Position numbers and translations under genes: made by a program. Of a stretch of 64,000 nt of DNA, positions 52,369 to 61,960 are shown in pieces (the first letter of the stretch is position 1; every line of letters begins with the position of its first letter). The DNA is from Thiopseudomonas sp. Lineage in GTDB: Bacteria; Pseudomonadota; Gammaproteobacteria; Pseudomonadales; Pseudomonadaceae. Location of the stretch: contig JALOAC010000006.1 in assembly GCA_023228985.1 (NCBI GenBank), positions 26,965 to 90,964 of the forward strand, in the 5' to 3' direction. The notes beneath the pieces are model-generated. The model had not been told where the DNA came from. It ran no database searches and worked only from the letters and a program-made list of their open reading frames with translations.

Positions 52369-53118
52369 CTAGGGTTGTTCAAGCCAGATAAGGCTAGCAA
52401 AACGCCCTGTAGTGGGTTGGCGGCGAAAGGAATAAAACCGCTTGTCGGTAAGCGTACAAAACCCACCACCGTACACTTCGGTAACACCGGATTCACTCAA
52501 ACGAATACGCGCCAACTGGTATAAATCAGCCATCCAATGTCCGGCTCGTTTGCTAGGTATAAACGCCTGCTCGGCTTGCTGGTGCTGGACTACAAACGCC
52601 TCGCGCACTTCAGGCCCAACTTCATACACCTGCGGGCCAATGGCCGGCCCTAACCAAACCGTAATATGTTGCGGCGGTGTTTGCATGGCCGCGATAGTGT
52701 TTTCCAATACGCCCGCCACCAAGCTGCGCCAGCCGGCATGGGCAGCCGCAACACAGCTCCCATCTTGCGCAGCAAAGAGTACAGGTAAGCAATCTGCCGT
52801 CATAATGGCACAGGCTATACCGGGCTCACGGGTGAAGCTTGCATCAGCCTGTAACGGCTGACCGACTTGCGCCTGCACCACATTTACTCCATGCACCTGC
52901 TCCAACCACACCGGCGTGCACGCCAGCGTTTGCGCCAGCCAAGTTCTATTGCGCTGCACGGACGCCAGTTCATCACCCACATGATCGCCCAAGTTAAAAT
53001 GGGCGAAATCGCCTTGGCTATTACCAAAACTAGCAGTGGTAACACAGGCTCGTACATTGGCCGCTACGGGCCAATCGGGACAAATCCAATCTGCTGGCCA
53101 TGGTGTAATTTGACTCAT
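52369..53118 (-). CDS. pgeF: YfiH/PgeF family protein (purine nucleoside phosphorylase-like, laccase domain)
   Basis: A 249-residue Cu-oxidase_4 domain protein. The metal-binding residues lie in MTADCLPVLFA (Cys) and AAHAGWRSLVAGVLENT (His). E. coli YfiH/PgeF edits peptidoglycan precursors and some homologues show purine nucleoside phosphorylase activity. It overlaps rluD by four bases, as in other gammaproteobacteria. Confidence 0.92.
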   Translation of the reverse strand: MSQITPWPADWICPDWPVAANVRACVTTASFGNSQGDFAHFNLGDHVGDELASVQRNRTWLAQTLACTPVWLEQVHGVNVVQAQVGQPLQADASFTREPGIACAIMTADCLPVLFAAQDGSCVAAAHAGWRSLVAGVLENTIAAMQTPPQHITVWLGPAIGPQVYEVGPEVREAFVVQHQQAEQAFIPSKRAGHWMADLYQLARIRLSESGVTEVYGGGFCTLTDKRFYSFRRQPTTGRFASLIWLEQP

Positions 53119-54089
53119 CCAACAAAGGCCTCATCATCTTGGCGCAACAACTGCAGTAACCAACAAATATCTTCTGGCAAGGGTGCTTCCCATTTCATCA
53201 GCTCACCACTGAGCGGATGCTTTAGCTCTAAGAAGCGAGCATGCAAGGCTTGGCGCGGGAAAGCTCTTAACTCCTCAACCAAGGTTGGATTCGCTGCGGT
53301 AGGGATACGGAAGCGTCCGCCATACAGCGGATCGCCCACTAAAGGAAAACCTGCATGGGCCATATGCACACGAATTTGGTGCGTACGCCCTGTTTCTAAT
53401 TGCACACGCACATGGGTATGCCCGCGAAAGCGATGCAGCACGCGATAGTGTGAGATAGCCGGTTTACCTGATGTAACGACCGCCATCCGCTGACGCTGAT
53501 GTGGATGGCGCCCTATGGCTGCTTCTATGGTTGTTCCAGAGGTAACCACGCCCACCACAATCGCCTCATAGGTACGCCCTACTGTGCGCGCCTGCAGTTG
53601 CTCCACCAAACTGGTGTGCGCTATCAAGGTTTTCGCCACTACCATTACGCCAGTCGTATCTTTATCTAAACGGTGCACAATGCCTGCTCGCGGTACTTCG
53701 CGCAGCTGTGGTGCATGATGCAACAGTCCGTTCAGTAGCGTCCCCGTAGCATGACCTGCAGCAGGATGCACCACTAAACCGGCTGGTTTATTAATTACCA
53801 GTAGGTGCTCATCCTCAAACAGAATATCCAGCTCCATGGGCTGTGCTTGCCACTCACCCTGCTCTTCGGGCTCGGCCACCAACTCAAGTATCGAGCCACT
53901 GTAAACGGTATCGCGTGGACGCAACGTCTGCCCATCCACGGTTAAGCGTCCCTCTTTGATCCAGGCCGTTAGCCTAGATCGAGAATGTTCAGTAAAAACT
54001 TGCGCGGCAATCTGATCCAAGCGTTGCCCACCTAATTCAGTCGGAATTTCAGCGCAAAGCTCGATGGTTTTTGTCGTATTTTTTGGCAT
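53115..54089 (-). CDS. rluD: 23S rRNA pseudouridine synthase RluD
   Basis: Makes pseudouridines 1911, 1915 and 1917 in helix 69 of 23S rRNA. It has an N-terminal S4 domain (RLDQIAAQVFTEHSRSRLTAWIKEGRLTVDG-like region) and the catalytic HRLDKDTTGVMVVAKT with Asp. 324 residues. Divergent from bamD and followed by pgeF, the conserved order. Target positions are taken from the family. Confidence 0.95.
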   Translation of the reverse strand: MPKNTTKTIELCAEIPTELGGQRLDQIAAQVFTEHSRSRLTAWIKEGRLTVDGQTLRPRDTVYSGSILELVAEPEEQGEWQAQPMELDILFEDEHLLVINKPAGLVVHPAAGHATGTLLNGLLHHAPQLREVPRAGIVHRLDKDTTGVMVVAKTLIAHTSLVEQLQARTVGRTYEAIVVGVVTSGTTIEAAIGRHPHQRQRMAVVTSGKPAISHYRVLHRFRGHTHVRVQLETGRTHQIRVHMAHAGFPLVGDPLYGGRFRIPTAANPTLVEELRAFPRQALHARFLELKHPLSGELMKWEAPLPEDICWLLQLLRQDDEAFVG

Positions 54090-54294
54090 ACTCTTTTATA
54101 TCACTATAGTTGTGCTTTAGTTACAATGGCCGCTTGTGCTTAAATGAGCAACCCGAGCAAGGATTCTAACAAGGCTCTAGCTTGGTGTGCCAACAATATG
54201 CACAAGCAGTGCTTGAACATTATTTTGTGCAGCGAGTCAGACGTTTCAAGAATGAGTCTCGCACACACCCTAACCTCCAATAGGCAAAAACAAT

Positions 54295-55227
54295 ATGCGT
54301 GTAAAACACCTGTTTTTTTTAGTATGTTTTAGTTTGTTAACTGCTTGCTCAAGCAAAAAAAATGTTGTTGATGAAGACCTCACTGAGCATCAACTCTATG
54401 AGCAAGCACAGCGCAGTTTAGACAAAAGAAACTATTCAACCGCTATCAGCAAGTTACGCGCACTAGAATCACGCTTTCCTTTTGGTCGTTACGCTGAACA
54501 AGCACAGCTTGAGTTAATTTACGCTAACTACCAATTTCGCGACTACGACGCACTAGAAGCCGCTGCTGACCGTTTTGTGCGCCTGCACCCACAACACCCT
54601 AACGTTGACTACGCTTACTATATGAAGGGTTTAGCTGCCTTTGATCAAGATCGCAGCTTTCTTGCACGCTACCTACCCCTTGATATGACCCAGCGCGATC
54701 CGGGTGCAACACGTGATTCTTACAATGAATTTTCCAAGTTGCTGAACCGCTTTCCTGAAAGCCGTTACGCCCCCGACGCAAAACAACGTATGATCTATGC
54801 GCGCAACCTGCTAGCCGATTATGAAGTGCACGTTGCTAGTTATTACATTAAGCGCCAAGCACATGTGGCCGCGCTTAATCGTGGACGCTATATAGTAGAA
54901 AACTTTCAAGGCTCACCCGCAGTCGCAGACGGCCTAGCTATTATGGTGCAAAGCTACCAGACCTTGGGTTTTGATGATTTGGCCGACAAAAGCTTAGCCG
55001 TGTTAATGCTCAACCACCCAGAGCATTCAAGCTTAGTAACCGGTGAATTCGTTCCACAGTTTAAAGAAACTGCTTCCAAGTCATGGCTTAGCCAAGCAAG
55101 TCTAGGCTTATTGGATAAGAACAGAAATGCTGAACCACCGCAGGCTTCTCAAGCGAATAAAGAAATGCAGCGCCAATTCAAAGACGCCCAAGAGAGTATT
55201 CCTAAAGAAATTAAAGCCAATAAATAA
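54295..55227 (+). CDS. bamD: Outer membrane protein assembly factor BamD
   Basis: Lipoprotein of the BAM complex, essential for outer-membrane beta-barrel assembly. The lipobox is LLTAC (Cys18). Five TPR-like repeats follow, with RNYSTAISKLRALESRFPFGRYAEQAQLELIYANY and PNVDYAYYMKGLA as family blocks. At 310 residues it has a longer Gln/Lys-rich tail than E. coli BamD (245), usual in pseudomonads. The ribosome site is weak. A strong terminator follows. Confidence 0.95.
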   Translation: MRVKHLFFLVCFSLLTACSSKKNVVDEDLTEHQLYEQAQRSLDKRNYSTAISKLRALESRFPFGRYAEQAQLELIYANYQFRDYDALEAAADRFVRLHPQHPNVDYAYYMKGLAAFDQDRSFLARYLPLDMTQRDPGATRDSYNEFSKLLNRFPESRYAPDAKQRMIYARNLLADYEVHVASYYIKRQAHVAALNRGRYIVENFQGSPAVADGLAIMVQSYQTLGFDDLADKSLAVLMLNHPEHSSLVTGEFVPQFKETASKSWLSQASLGLLDKNRNAEPPQASQANKEMQRQFKDAQESIPKEIKANK

Positions 55228-55310
55228 AAACTGTTGCTGAGGGATTGGTTAAATAATGCCGCTCACTTCCCTATAAACGGTTTTACCAAGAGTTCTTGCA
55301 TGCATTTCCC

Positions 55311-55352
55311 AGAAGCGTCGATTGATAACCTCAATCGACGCTTCTGTTTTTA
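55311..55352 (+). terminator. Terminator after bamD
   Basis: A 14-base-pair perfect stem AGAAGCGTCGATTG/CAATCGACGCTTCT with a seven-base loop and GTTTTTA. Confidence 0.9.
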
Positions 55353-55376
55353 CAGTCTTACAACCTAGCGTGTCGC

Positions 55377-55862
55377 TTAGTGTTGATGACCGCCTTCACC
55401 ATGCGCATGGCCGTGCTCAATTTCTTCTGCACTGGCCTCACGCACATCCTTTACTTCCACTTCAAAGCTTAGACGCTGTCCTGCTAACGGATGGTTGCCA
55501 TCCACTGTCACATCCTCACCATCAATATCACGTACGGTCACTATCTGCATGCCGCCATCAGGAGCAGAGGCGTGAAATTGCATACCCACCTGCAATTCAT
55601 CCACTCCTTCAAACATGCTGCGACCCAATGTCGCAACCAACTCAGTGATGTACTCACCATAAGCCAGCTCTGGCTCAACGGTTACAGACAATGCATCACC
55701 TACTTTTTTACCCACTAAAGCTTGCTCTAAGCCGGGAATAATATTGGCTGCGCCATGTAAATATACAAGAGGCTGCACACCTTCTGAACTATCAAGGACT
55801 TCGCCCTCGTCGTTACGTAAAGTGTAGTCGATGGCCACGACGGTATTGTCGGCGATAAGCAT
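55377..55862 (-). CDS. slyD: FKBP-type peptidyl-prolyl isomerase SlyD
   Basis: A 161-residue prolyl isomerase with an inserted IF chaperone domain (about residues 75-125) and a His-rich end (EHGHAHGEGGHQH) that can bind nickel. YTLRNDEGEVLDSSEG, PGLEQALVGKKVGD and the NHPLAGQRLSFEVEV block are typical. Proposed roles are protein folding and nickel delivery. Monocistronic, convergent to bamD. Confidence 0.94.
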   Translation of the reverse strand: MLIADNTVVAIDYTLRNDEGEVLDSSEGVQPLVYLHGAANIIPGLEQALVGKKVGDALSVTVEPELAYGEYITELVATLGRSMFEGVDELQVGMQFHASAPDGGMQIVTVRDIDGEDVTVDGNHPLAGQRLSFEVEVKDVREASAEEIEHGHAHGEGGHQH

Positions 55863-56075
55863 AAATTTAGACCTTTTTCTGTTTATGAATGAGTTTTCAG
55901 TGTACCTACTGATTTATGCAAATGCGACTTAAGAATAAATGACTAAAACATATCTTTCCCTACCATGTAGCACAACTTTAAATAGGCCTATTATTTTTCA
56001 GGTCAATCTACCGTTTTATAAAAACTACGGGCTGTCGTAACTGGATAAGCAGCCAAATTTTTCAAGGGGAAATAC

Positions 56076-57272
56076 ATGTCAGACAGAAACATCCTAGTTA
56101 TTAATAGCGGAAGCTCATCGATTAAGTTTGCTTTGGTCAACGAAGACCAAGATGAATTTCTCCTTGAAGGACTTGCAGAGTGCATTGGTTTTCCTGAAGC
56201 CGTTGTTAATTGGAAAGAAAACGGTGTAAAGAAAAGCATGAATCTTAATGGCGCAGACCATGCCGGCGCACTGGCCAAAATCTTACCTGTCGTGCAAGAA
56301 GTTTCTCATGGCAAACTAACAGGCATTGGTCACCGTGTCGTTCACGGCAGTGCTCACGTCACCAAAGCATCACTGCTTACCCCAGAGGTCATTAAAGTAA
56401 TTGAAGAAGCCGCTGCACTAGCTCCCCTGCACAACCCGCCCGGCCTAATGGGCATTGAAGCTTCTTTGGCTGTTTACCCAGAACTGCCTCAGGTTGGAGT
56501 ATTTGATACGGCATTCCACCAAACCATGCCGGAATACGCCTACCGTTACGCGATCCCAGAATACCTCTACACAGAGCACCATATCCGCCGCTATGGCTTC
56601 CACGGCACAAGCCATCTGTATGTCAGCCGCAAGGGCGCAGAAATGGCTGGTCTTCCTGTTGATGACAGTTGCTGGCTCGTTGCCCACCTAGGTAACGGCT
56701 GCTCAACTACCGCCGTAGTTAACGGTGAAAGCCGTGATACCTCTATGGGCTTAACCCCACTAGAAGGTCTAGTGATGGGTACCCGTAGTGGCGATGTAGA
56801 TCCTAGCTTGCAAATTCACCTGCACCGCACTTTCGGCTGGACCGCACAAGAAGTAGAAACCATGCTAACCAAGCAAAGCGGTTTGTTAGGCGTTTCAGGT
56901 TTGTCTAACGACATGCGTACCCTGATCGAAGCCAGCGAGCAAGGTCATGAGCGTGCTGCGTTAGCTATTGAGATTTTCTGCTACCGTCTGGCTAAGTCAT
57001 TAGCCGCACTCTCTTGTGCGCTGCCTAAGCTTGATGGTTTACTCTTTACTGGCGGTATTGGCGAAAATGCCAGCTTAATCCGCCGTAAAACGCTGGATCA
57101 TATGCGTATATTTAATTTCAAGCTCGATGACGCTGCTAACCAAGCCTGCACACGCGGAGCTGCCGGTAAAATCAGCCTCGATGGTCACCCATTGGTCATG
57201 GTGGTTCCTACTAACGAAGAACGCCAAATTGCCAATGAAACCCTCGAACTCATCGACGCAATCGCTAAATAG
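56076..57272 (+). CDS. ackA: Acetate kinase
   Basis: Interconverts acetate plus ATP and acetyl phosphate plus ADP. The N-terminal INSGSSSIKFAL phosphate-binding loop, RVVHGS, FHQTMP, GFHGTSH and FTGGIGEN motifs are all present in 398 residues. AAGGGGAA precedes the ATG. Pta follows after nine bases, making an ackA-pta operon for acetate use or energy from acetyl-CoA. No clear FNR box was seen in the 213-base gap upstream. Confidence 0.96.
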   Translation: MSDRNILVINSGSSSIKFALVNEDQDEFLLEGLAECIGFPEAVVNWKENGVKKSMNLNGADHAGALAKILPVVQEVSHGKLTGIGHRVVHGSAHVTKASLLTPEVIKVIEEAAALAPLHNPPGLMGIEASLAVYPELPQVGVFDTAFHQTMPEYAYRYAIPEYLYTEHHIRRYGFHGTSHLYVSRKGAEMAGLPVDDSCWLVAHLGNGCSTTAVVNGESRDTSMGLTPLEGLVMGTRSGDVDPSLQIHLHRTFGWTAQEVETMLTKQSGLLGVSGLSNDMRTLIEASEQGHERAALAIEIFCYRLAKSLAALSCALPKLDGLLFTGGIGENASLIRRKTLDHMRIFNFKLDDAANQACTRGAAGKISLDGHPLVMVVPTNEERQIANETLELIDAIAK

Positions 57273-57281
57273 GACGTTTAA

Positions 57282-59372
57282 ATGCATACTTTTTTACTGT
57301 CTCCAACAGGTTTTGGCGTAGGTCTTACCTCCGTCAGCTTAGGTATTGTTCAAGCCTTGCTCAGCTCAGGCATCAAAGTGGGCTTTTTAAAGCCCATCGC
57401 CCAGCCACACCCAAGCGAAAGCGGGCCTGAACGCGCCAGCGAGTTAATGATGCGCGTGCACGGCACACAACAGCCCCAACCTTTAGCGCTCTCTCATGTT
57501 GAGCACATGGTGGGCAACGGTCTTATTGATGAACTGATGGAAGAAATCGTCAGCATGCACCAGAGCATGCTGCCGCAATATGACGTTATTATCGTCGAGG
57601 GCATGACTCCTTCACGACAAGCCAACTATGTTGAGCGCATTAACGCCAGTCTTGCGAAAACACTTGACGCTGAGGTCATTTTGGTCAGCGCCCAGCAAAG
57701 CGACAATCTAGATGAAATATCTGACCGCATCGAATCTCAAGCACAGCTGTTTGGCGGCACCAAAGACCCTAAAGTCTTAGGTGTCGTAATCAACAAGGTA
57801 ACCAACCCTTCGCTAAATGGTTTTGCCGAGAAACTCAAAAGCCATTTGCCTGCCTTACGTAAAGGCGATTTACATTTAATCGGCTGCATTCCTGCGAAAG
57901 AAGAACTGAATGCTCCACGTACTGCGGACTATGCCAAATTCTTAAAAGCCAGCATATTAAATCCAGGGGAAATTGAGCAGCGCCGTGTGCAGAAAGTTAT
58001 TCTGTGCTCACGCACCGTAGCTAACATCGTGCCCCTATTACAGCCCGGTGTTTTAGTAGTTGTGCCCGGTGACCGTGACGATATCATTCTGGCCGCTAGC
58101 CTAGCTGAAATGAACGGCATTGCTTTAGCTGGCTTGATTCTCACCGGCGGCTATGAGCCAAACAGCAGCATCATGGAAATGGGCAAAAGCGCGCTTAAAG
58201 GTGGCCTGCCTGTGATGTGGGTGACTACTGGTTCTTATGACACTGCTTACCAGGTTACACGTCTGCCACGCGCCATCCCTGAAGATGACCTAGAACGCGC
58301 CAAAGCTACCAGTGAGCACATTGTTGCTCACCTTGACCAAAAATGGCTAGCGTCACGCTGCAGCACGGTTCGTCAAGCGCTGCTATCACCACCAGCGTTC
58401 CGTTATCAGCTGGTTAAGCGCGCTCAAGCAGCCGCTAAGCGTATTGTTTTGCCTGAGGGTAACGAGCCGCGCACCATTCAAGCTGCTGCAATCTGTCAGG
58501 AGCGCGGTATCGCTAACTGCGTACTAATTGCTAAACGCGCAGAAGTAGAGGCTATCGCACAAGCGCAAGGCATTACTTTGCCTGCTGGCTTGGAAATTAT
58601 CGATCCTGATAGCGTGCGTGAAAAATACGTACCACCCATGGTGGAACTGCGTAAAGCGCGCGGCGTAACGACAGAACAAGCTCGTGAGCAACTGGAAGAC
58701 ACCGTTGTTTTAGGCACCATGATGCTGGCTGAAGATGATGTAGATGGTTTGGTTTCTGGTGCAATCCACACCACAGCCGACACTATTCGTCCGGCATTAC
58801 AGCTGATCAAAACCGCTCCAGGATTCAGCTTGGTTTCCTCCGTCTTCTTTATGCTGCTGCCTGATCAGGTTGTAGTCTATGCAGACTGTGCGGTTAACCC
58901 TGATCCGAACGCTGAGCAATTAGCAGAAATTGCACTGCAGAGTGCTGAGTCTGCTGCGGCCTTTGGTATTGAGCCAAAAATTGCCATGATCAGCTATTCA
59001 ACAGGTAGCTCTGGCACAGGTGACCATGTAGAGAAAGTACGTGAAGCCACCCGTATTGCCAAAGAGCGTGCGCCACACTTGGCGATTGACGGTCCTTTGC
59101 AGTATGACGCGGCTAGCGTTGAAAGTATTGGCCGCTCTAAGGCTCCAGACAGCGCTGTTGCCGGTCGCGCGACTGTATTCATCTTCCCTGACTTGAATAC
59201 AGGTAACACGACGTACAAAGCGGTACAGCGTAGCGCCAACGTGATCAGCGTGGGCCCAATGCTGCAAGGTCTGCGTAAGCCGGTTAACGACCTGTCTCGT
59301 GGTGCTTTGGTTGAAGACATTGTCTTTACTATCGCCCTGACAGCTATTCAGGCTGCCAGCCAAGACAAATAG
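57282..59372 (+). CDS. pta: Phosphate acetyltransferase (long form)
   Basis: Converts acetyl-CoA and phosphate to acetyl phosphate and CoA. 696 residues: an N-terminal P-loop-like regulatory domain (about 1-200, LLSPTGFGVGLTSVSLG), a DRTGG domain (about 210-330) and the C-terminal catalytic PTA_PTB domain from about 370, with VSGAIHTTADTIRPALQLI and SYSTGSSGTGDHVEKVREA. This is the long, multi-domain enterobacterial type. Second gene of ackA-pta. Confidence 0.95.
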   Translation: MHTFLLSPTGFGVGLTSVSLGIVQALLSSGIKVGFLKPIAQPHPSESGPERASELMMRVHGTQQPQPLALSHVEHMVGNGLIDELMEEIVSMHQSMLPQYDVIIVEGMTPSRQANYVERINASLAKTLDAEVILVSAQQSDNLDEISDRIESQAQLFGGTKDPKVLGVVINKVTNPSLNGFAEKLKSHLPALRKGDLHLIGCIPAKEELNAPRTADYAKFLKASILNPGEIEQRRVQKVILCSRTVANIVPLLQPGVLVVVPGDRDDIILAASLAEMNGIALAGLILTGGYEPNSSIMEMGKSALKGGLPVMWVTTGSYDTAYQVTRLPRAIPEDDLERAKATSEHIVAHLDQKWLASRCSTVRQALLSPPAFRYQLVKRAQAAAKRIVLPEGNEPRTIQAAAICQERGIANCVLIAKRAEVEAIAQAQGITLPAGLEIIDPDSVREKYVPPMVELRKARGVTTEQAREQLEDTVVLGTMMLAEDDVDGLVSGAIHTTADTIRPALQLIKTAPGFSLVSSVFFMLLPDQVVVYADCAVNPDPNAEQLAEIALQSAESAAAFGIEPKIAMISYSTGSSGTGDHVEKVREATRIAKERAPHLAIDGPLQYDAASVESIGRSKAPDSAVAGRATVFIFPDLNTGNTTYKAVQRSANVISVGPMLQGLRKPVNDLSRGALVEDIVFTIALTAIQAASQDK

Positions 59373-59389
59373 GTCTCTGTCACTCGTTT

Positions 59390-59419
59390 GGTCACCTGCT
59401 TAACCCTAAGCAGGTGACC
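59390..59419 (+). terminator. Perfect 13-base-pair hairpin after pta
   Basis: GGTCACCTGCTTA pairs with TAAGCAGGTGACC around a four-base ACCC loop. There is no T run, so it may end transcription poorly or stabilise the 3' end of the ackA-pta message. Confidence 0.5.
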
Positions 59420-59496
59420 TACAAGTCAGCAACAAAGGCTTGCACTTCACCTTAAAAAGCTTAACCATTGCGCAATACTCATTACGGAATTGCTGC

Positions 59497-60399
59497 ATGT
59501 TAAGTTTCTTACCTGCTCTTCTTCGCGGCATTATTGCCAGCCTGTTCATGGTACTCAACACCCTATTTTGGTGTTGGCCATTATTCCTTCTTGCCCTACT
59601 TAAGCTTTTATTACCCTTCCCACCAACTCGGCGCGCCTTACGCTATGGCATGCATTGGATCGCTGAAACTTGGATCGCAGTGAATGGCTTTTGGATAAGG
59701 CTCGTGCAGCGTATCGAATGGGATGTGCAAGGCTTAGAAGGCCTAGACAAACAGCATTCTTGGCTCGTGACCAGCAACCACCAAAGCTGGGTGGATATTC
59801 TAGCGTTGCAGTACCAATTCAACCACCGCTTGCCCTTGCTGAAGTTTTTCCTCAAGAAAGAACTCATCTGGGTGCCCGTGATCGGCCTGTGCTGGTGGGC
59901 GCTGGAGTTTCCCTTTATGAAGCGCTACAGCAAAGAGTACCTGGCCAAATACCCAGAAAAACAAGGCCAAGACCTAGCCACCACGCGCAAAGCCTGTGAG
60001 CGTTACAAAACCAATCCTGTTTCGGTATTTAACTTTTTGGAAGGCACGCGTTTTACTCCCAGCAAACACGCGCAACAGCAATCGCCTTACCAGCACCTGC
60101 TCAAGCCCAAGGCAGGTGGCATTGCTTTTGTCTTAGATGCTATGGGCGAACAACTGCATGGCCTAGTTAACGTCACCCTGCACTACCCACAAGGACGGCC
60201 TACCCTATGGTGCTTGCTGTCTGGACGCCTCAAAAAAATCATCATGCGCGTGGAAATCATGCCCATCCCCCAGCAGTTTATTGGTCACGACTACAGCAGC
60301 GATGAAGCCTATCGCCAAGCCTTTCAAGCTTGGGTAAATGAGCTGTGGCAGGCTAAGGATGAGCAATTAGACGAGCTGGTGAGGTTAGACAAACAATAA
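59497..60399 (+). CDS. 1-acyl-glycerol-3-phosphate acyltransferase-like protein (PlsC family, YihG type)
   Basis: A 300-residue membrane acyltransferase. Two hydrophobic segments lie at about residues 5-45, the catalytic NHX4D motif is NHQSWVDIL near residue 94, and FLEGTRF near 183 is the second block. It resembles YihG-type enzymes that help set lysophosphatidate acylation. The ATG at 59497 is chosen over an ATG 57 bases earlier because the protein then starts with a short, positively charged membrane signal. Follows pta on the same strand; the cited hairpin lies between. Confidence 0.9.
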   Translation: MLSFLPALLRGIIASLFMVLNTLFWCWPLFLLALLKLLLPFPPTRRALRYGMHWIAETWIAVNGFWIRLVQRIEWDVQGLEGLDKQHSWLVTSNHQSWVDILALQYQFNHRLPLLKFFLKKELIWVPVIGLCWWALEFPFMKRYSKEYLAKYPEKQGQDLATTRKACERYKTNPVSVFNFLEGTRFTPSKHAQQQSPYQHLLKPKAGGIAFVLDAMGEQLHGLVNVTLHYPQGRPTLWCLLSGRLKKIIMRVEIMPIPQQFIGHDYSSDEAYRQAFQAWVNELWQAKDEQLDELVRLDKQ

Positions 60400-60451
60400 A
60401 CAGGCAACCCTTAATCATGGCTTAGGGACTGTTAGACCTATACACCAGCGC

Positions 60452-61939
60452 TTACTTGCTCGCCAACCCTGCCAGCACCTCTCTAAAGCTATTTAATCCC
60501 GCTTCTAGGTTTTCAATGATCTCTTCTGCTAGGTCATCCGGCTCTGGCAGATTATCTAAATCCGTTAAACTTTTATCCTTTAACCAAAAAATATCCAAGC
60601 TAGTTTTATCTCGAGCAACTAATTCGTCATAACTGTACTTACGCCAACGACCATCGGGGTTATTTTCTTCATGCCACGTTTCAGTGCGTGCATGGATATT
60701 TTCAGGCTTATAGCACGTAATAAAATCGGTTAAATCCTCAAAGCGCAGCGGTTTTCTTTTTAGTGTGTGGTGAATATTGGTGCGGTAATCGTAGAACCAA
60801 ACCTCTTTTGTCCAAGGCTCTGGGCTGGCGGGTTGGTTATCAAAAAACAACACGTTGGCTTTTACACCTTGCGCATAAAAAATACCTGTAGGCAGGCGCA
60901 AAACAGTATGCAGGTTGGTATTTTCTAGCAACTTTTTACGAATAACTTCACCCGCGCCACCTTCAAACAACACGTTATCTGGCACCACCACGGCGGCTTT
61001 GCCTGTGGTTTTTAACATACTGCGAATATGCTGCACAAAATTAAGCTGCTTGTTTGAGGTAGTGGCCCAAAAGTCTTGACGGTTATAAGTGAGATCTTCG
61101 GTTTCTTGCTCGCCTTCTTCATTGGTAAAACTCATCGAGCTTTTCTTACCAAACGGTGGGTTGGCCAGCACATAATCGACACCAATCGGGCTAGGCGCTA
61201 TCAATGCATCATTAGGGGAAACCAAACTTTCACCATCTATTTCGCCGATATTATGCAAGAACATATTCATCAAGCACAGGCGGCGCGTGTTGGCGACAAT
61301 TTCATTGCCATGAAACGTCTGGTGCTTTAAAAAATGTTTTTGTTCTTTATCGAGCTGATAATTTTTTGCATCACTTAAAAAATCATACGCCGCTAAAAAG
61401 AAACCACCGGTACCGCAAGCAGGGTCGGCGATGGTTTTATTTGGCTCGGGGCGCACACATTCCACCATGGCTCGAATTAAAGAGCGCGGCGTAAAATACT
61501 GCCCCGCACCCGATTTTGTATCTTCGGCGTTACGCTCTAAAATGCCTTCATAAATATCGCCCTTAACATCAGCGCCCATCACCAGCCAACTGGTGCTGTT
61601 AATCATGTCGATTAAGCGAAACAGCTTGGCGGGATCTTGAATTTTATTTTGTGCTTTGGTGAATATCTGCCCCAACATACCTTGGCGTTTGCCTAGCTCG
61701 CGCAAAATTTCCACATACAGCACTTCTAGCTCGGCACCTTTTTTGCTGGTTAACGCTTGCCAGTTATAACGCGCAGGTATGCCCACATCGCGGTTATAAG
61801 GCGGCTTGCTATACTCATCCGCCATTTTCAAAAAGATAAGGTAAGTGAGCTGCTCTAAATAATCGCCATAGCCCACGCCGTCATCACGCAAGGTGGTACA
61901 AAAACTCCAAACACGGGAAACGATGGAAGCAGTGTTCAT
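60452..61939 (-). CDS. hsdM: Type I restriction-modification DNA methyltransferase subunit HsdM
   Basis: A 495-residue N6-adenine methyltransferase. The N-terminal helical domain (HsdM_N) with DYLEQLTYLIFLKMADEYSK leads to motif I DPACGTGGF and motif IV NPPFG, and KSGAGQYFTPRSLIRAMVE is the family block before them. All catalytic motifs are intact. The DUF4143 ATPase lies 21 bases upstream, and no hsdS or hsdR follows downstream, where the strand changes to the acyltransferase. Partners, if any, must lie beyond 64000. Alternatively it is an orphan methylase. Confidence 0.93.
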   Translation of the reverse strand: MNTASIVSRVWSFCTTLRDDGVGYGDYLEQLTYLIFLKMADEYSKPPYNRDVGIPARYNWQALTSKKGAELEVLYVEILRELGKRQGMLGQIFTKAQNKIQDPAKLFRLIDMINSTSWLVMGADVKGDIYEGILERNAEDTKSGAGQYFTPRSLIRAMVECVRPEPNKTIADPACGTGGFFLAAYDFLSDAKNYQLDKEQKHFLKHQTFHGNEIVANTRRLCLMNMFLHNIGEIDGESLVSPNDALIAPSPIGVDYVLANPPFGKKSSMSFTNEEGEQETEDLTYNRQDFWATTSNKQLNFVQHIRSMLKTTGKAAVVVPDNVLFEGGAGEVIRKKLLENTNLHTVLRLPTGIFYAQGVKANVLFFDNQPASPEPWTKEVWFYDYRTNIHHTLKRKPLRFEDLTDFITCYKPENIHARTETWHEENNPDGRWRKYSYDELVARDKTSLDIFWLKDKSLTDLDNLPEPDDLAEEIIENLEAGLNSFREVLAGLASK

Positions 61940-61960
61940 GTCAAAATCTCTTGGTTAGTT

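Noticed and set aside
52867..53448. A 193-codon plus-strand frame across pgeF and rluD
   Set aside because: It is antisense to two well-supported genes and resembles no protein family.
54144..54332. A 62-codon open frame on the plus strand ahead of bamD
   Set aside because: No ribosome site, no recognisable similarity, and it runs into bamD in another frame; it lies in the rluD-bamD promoter region.
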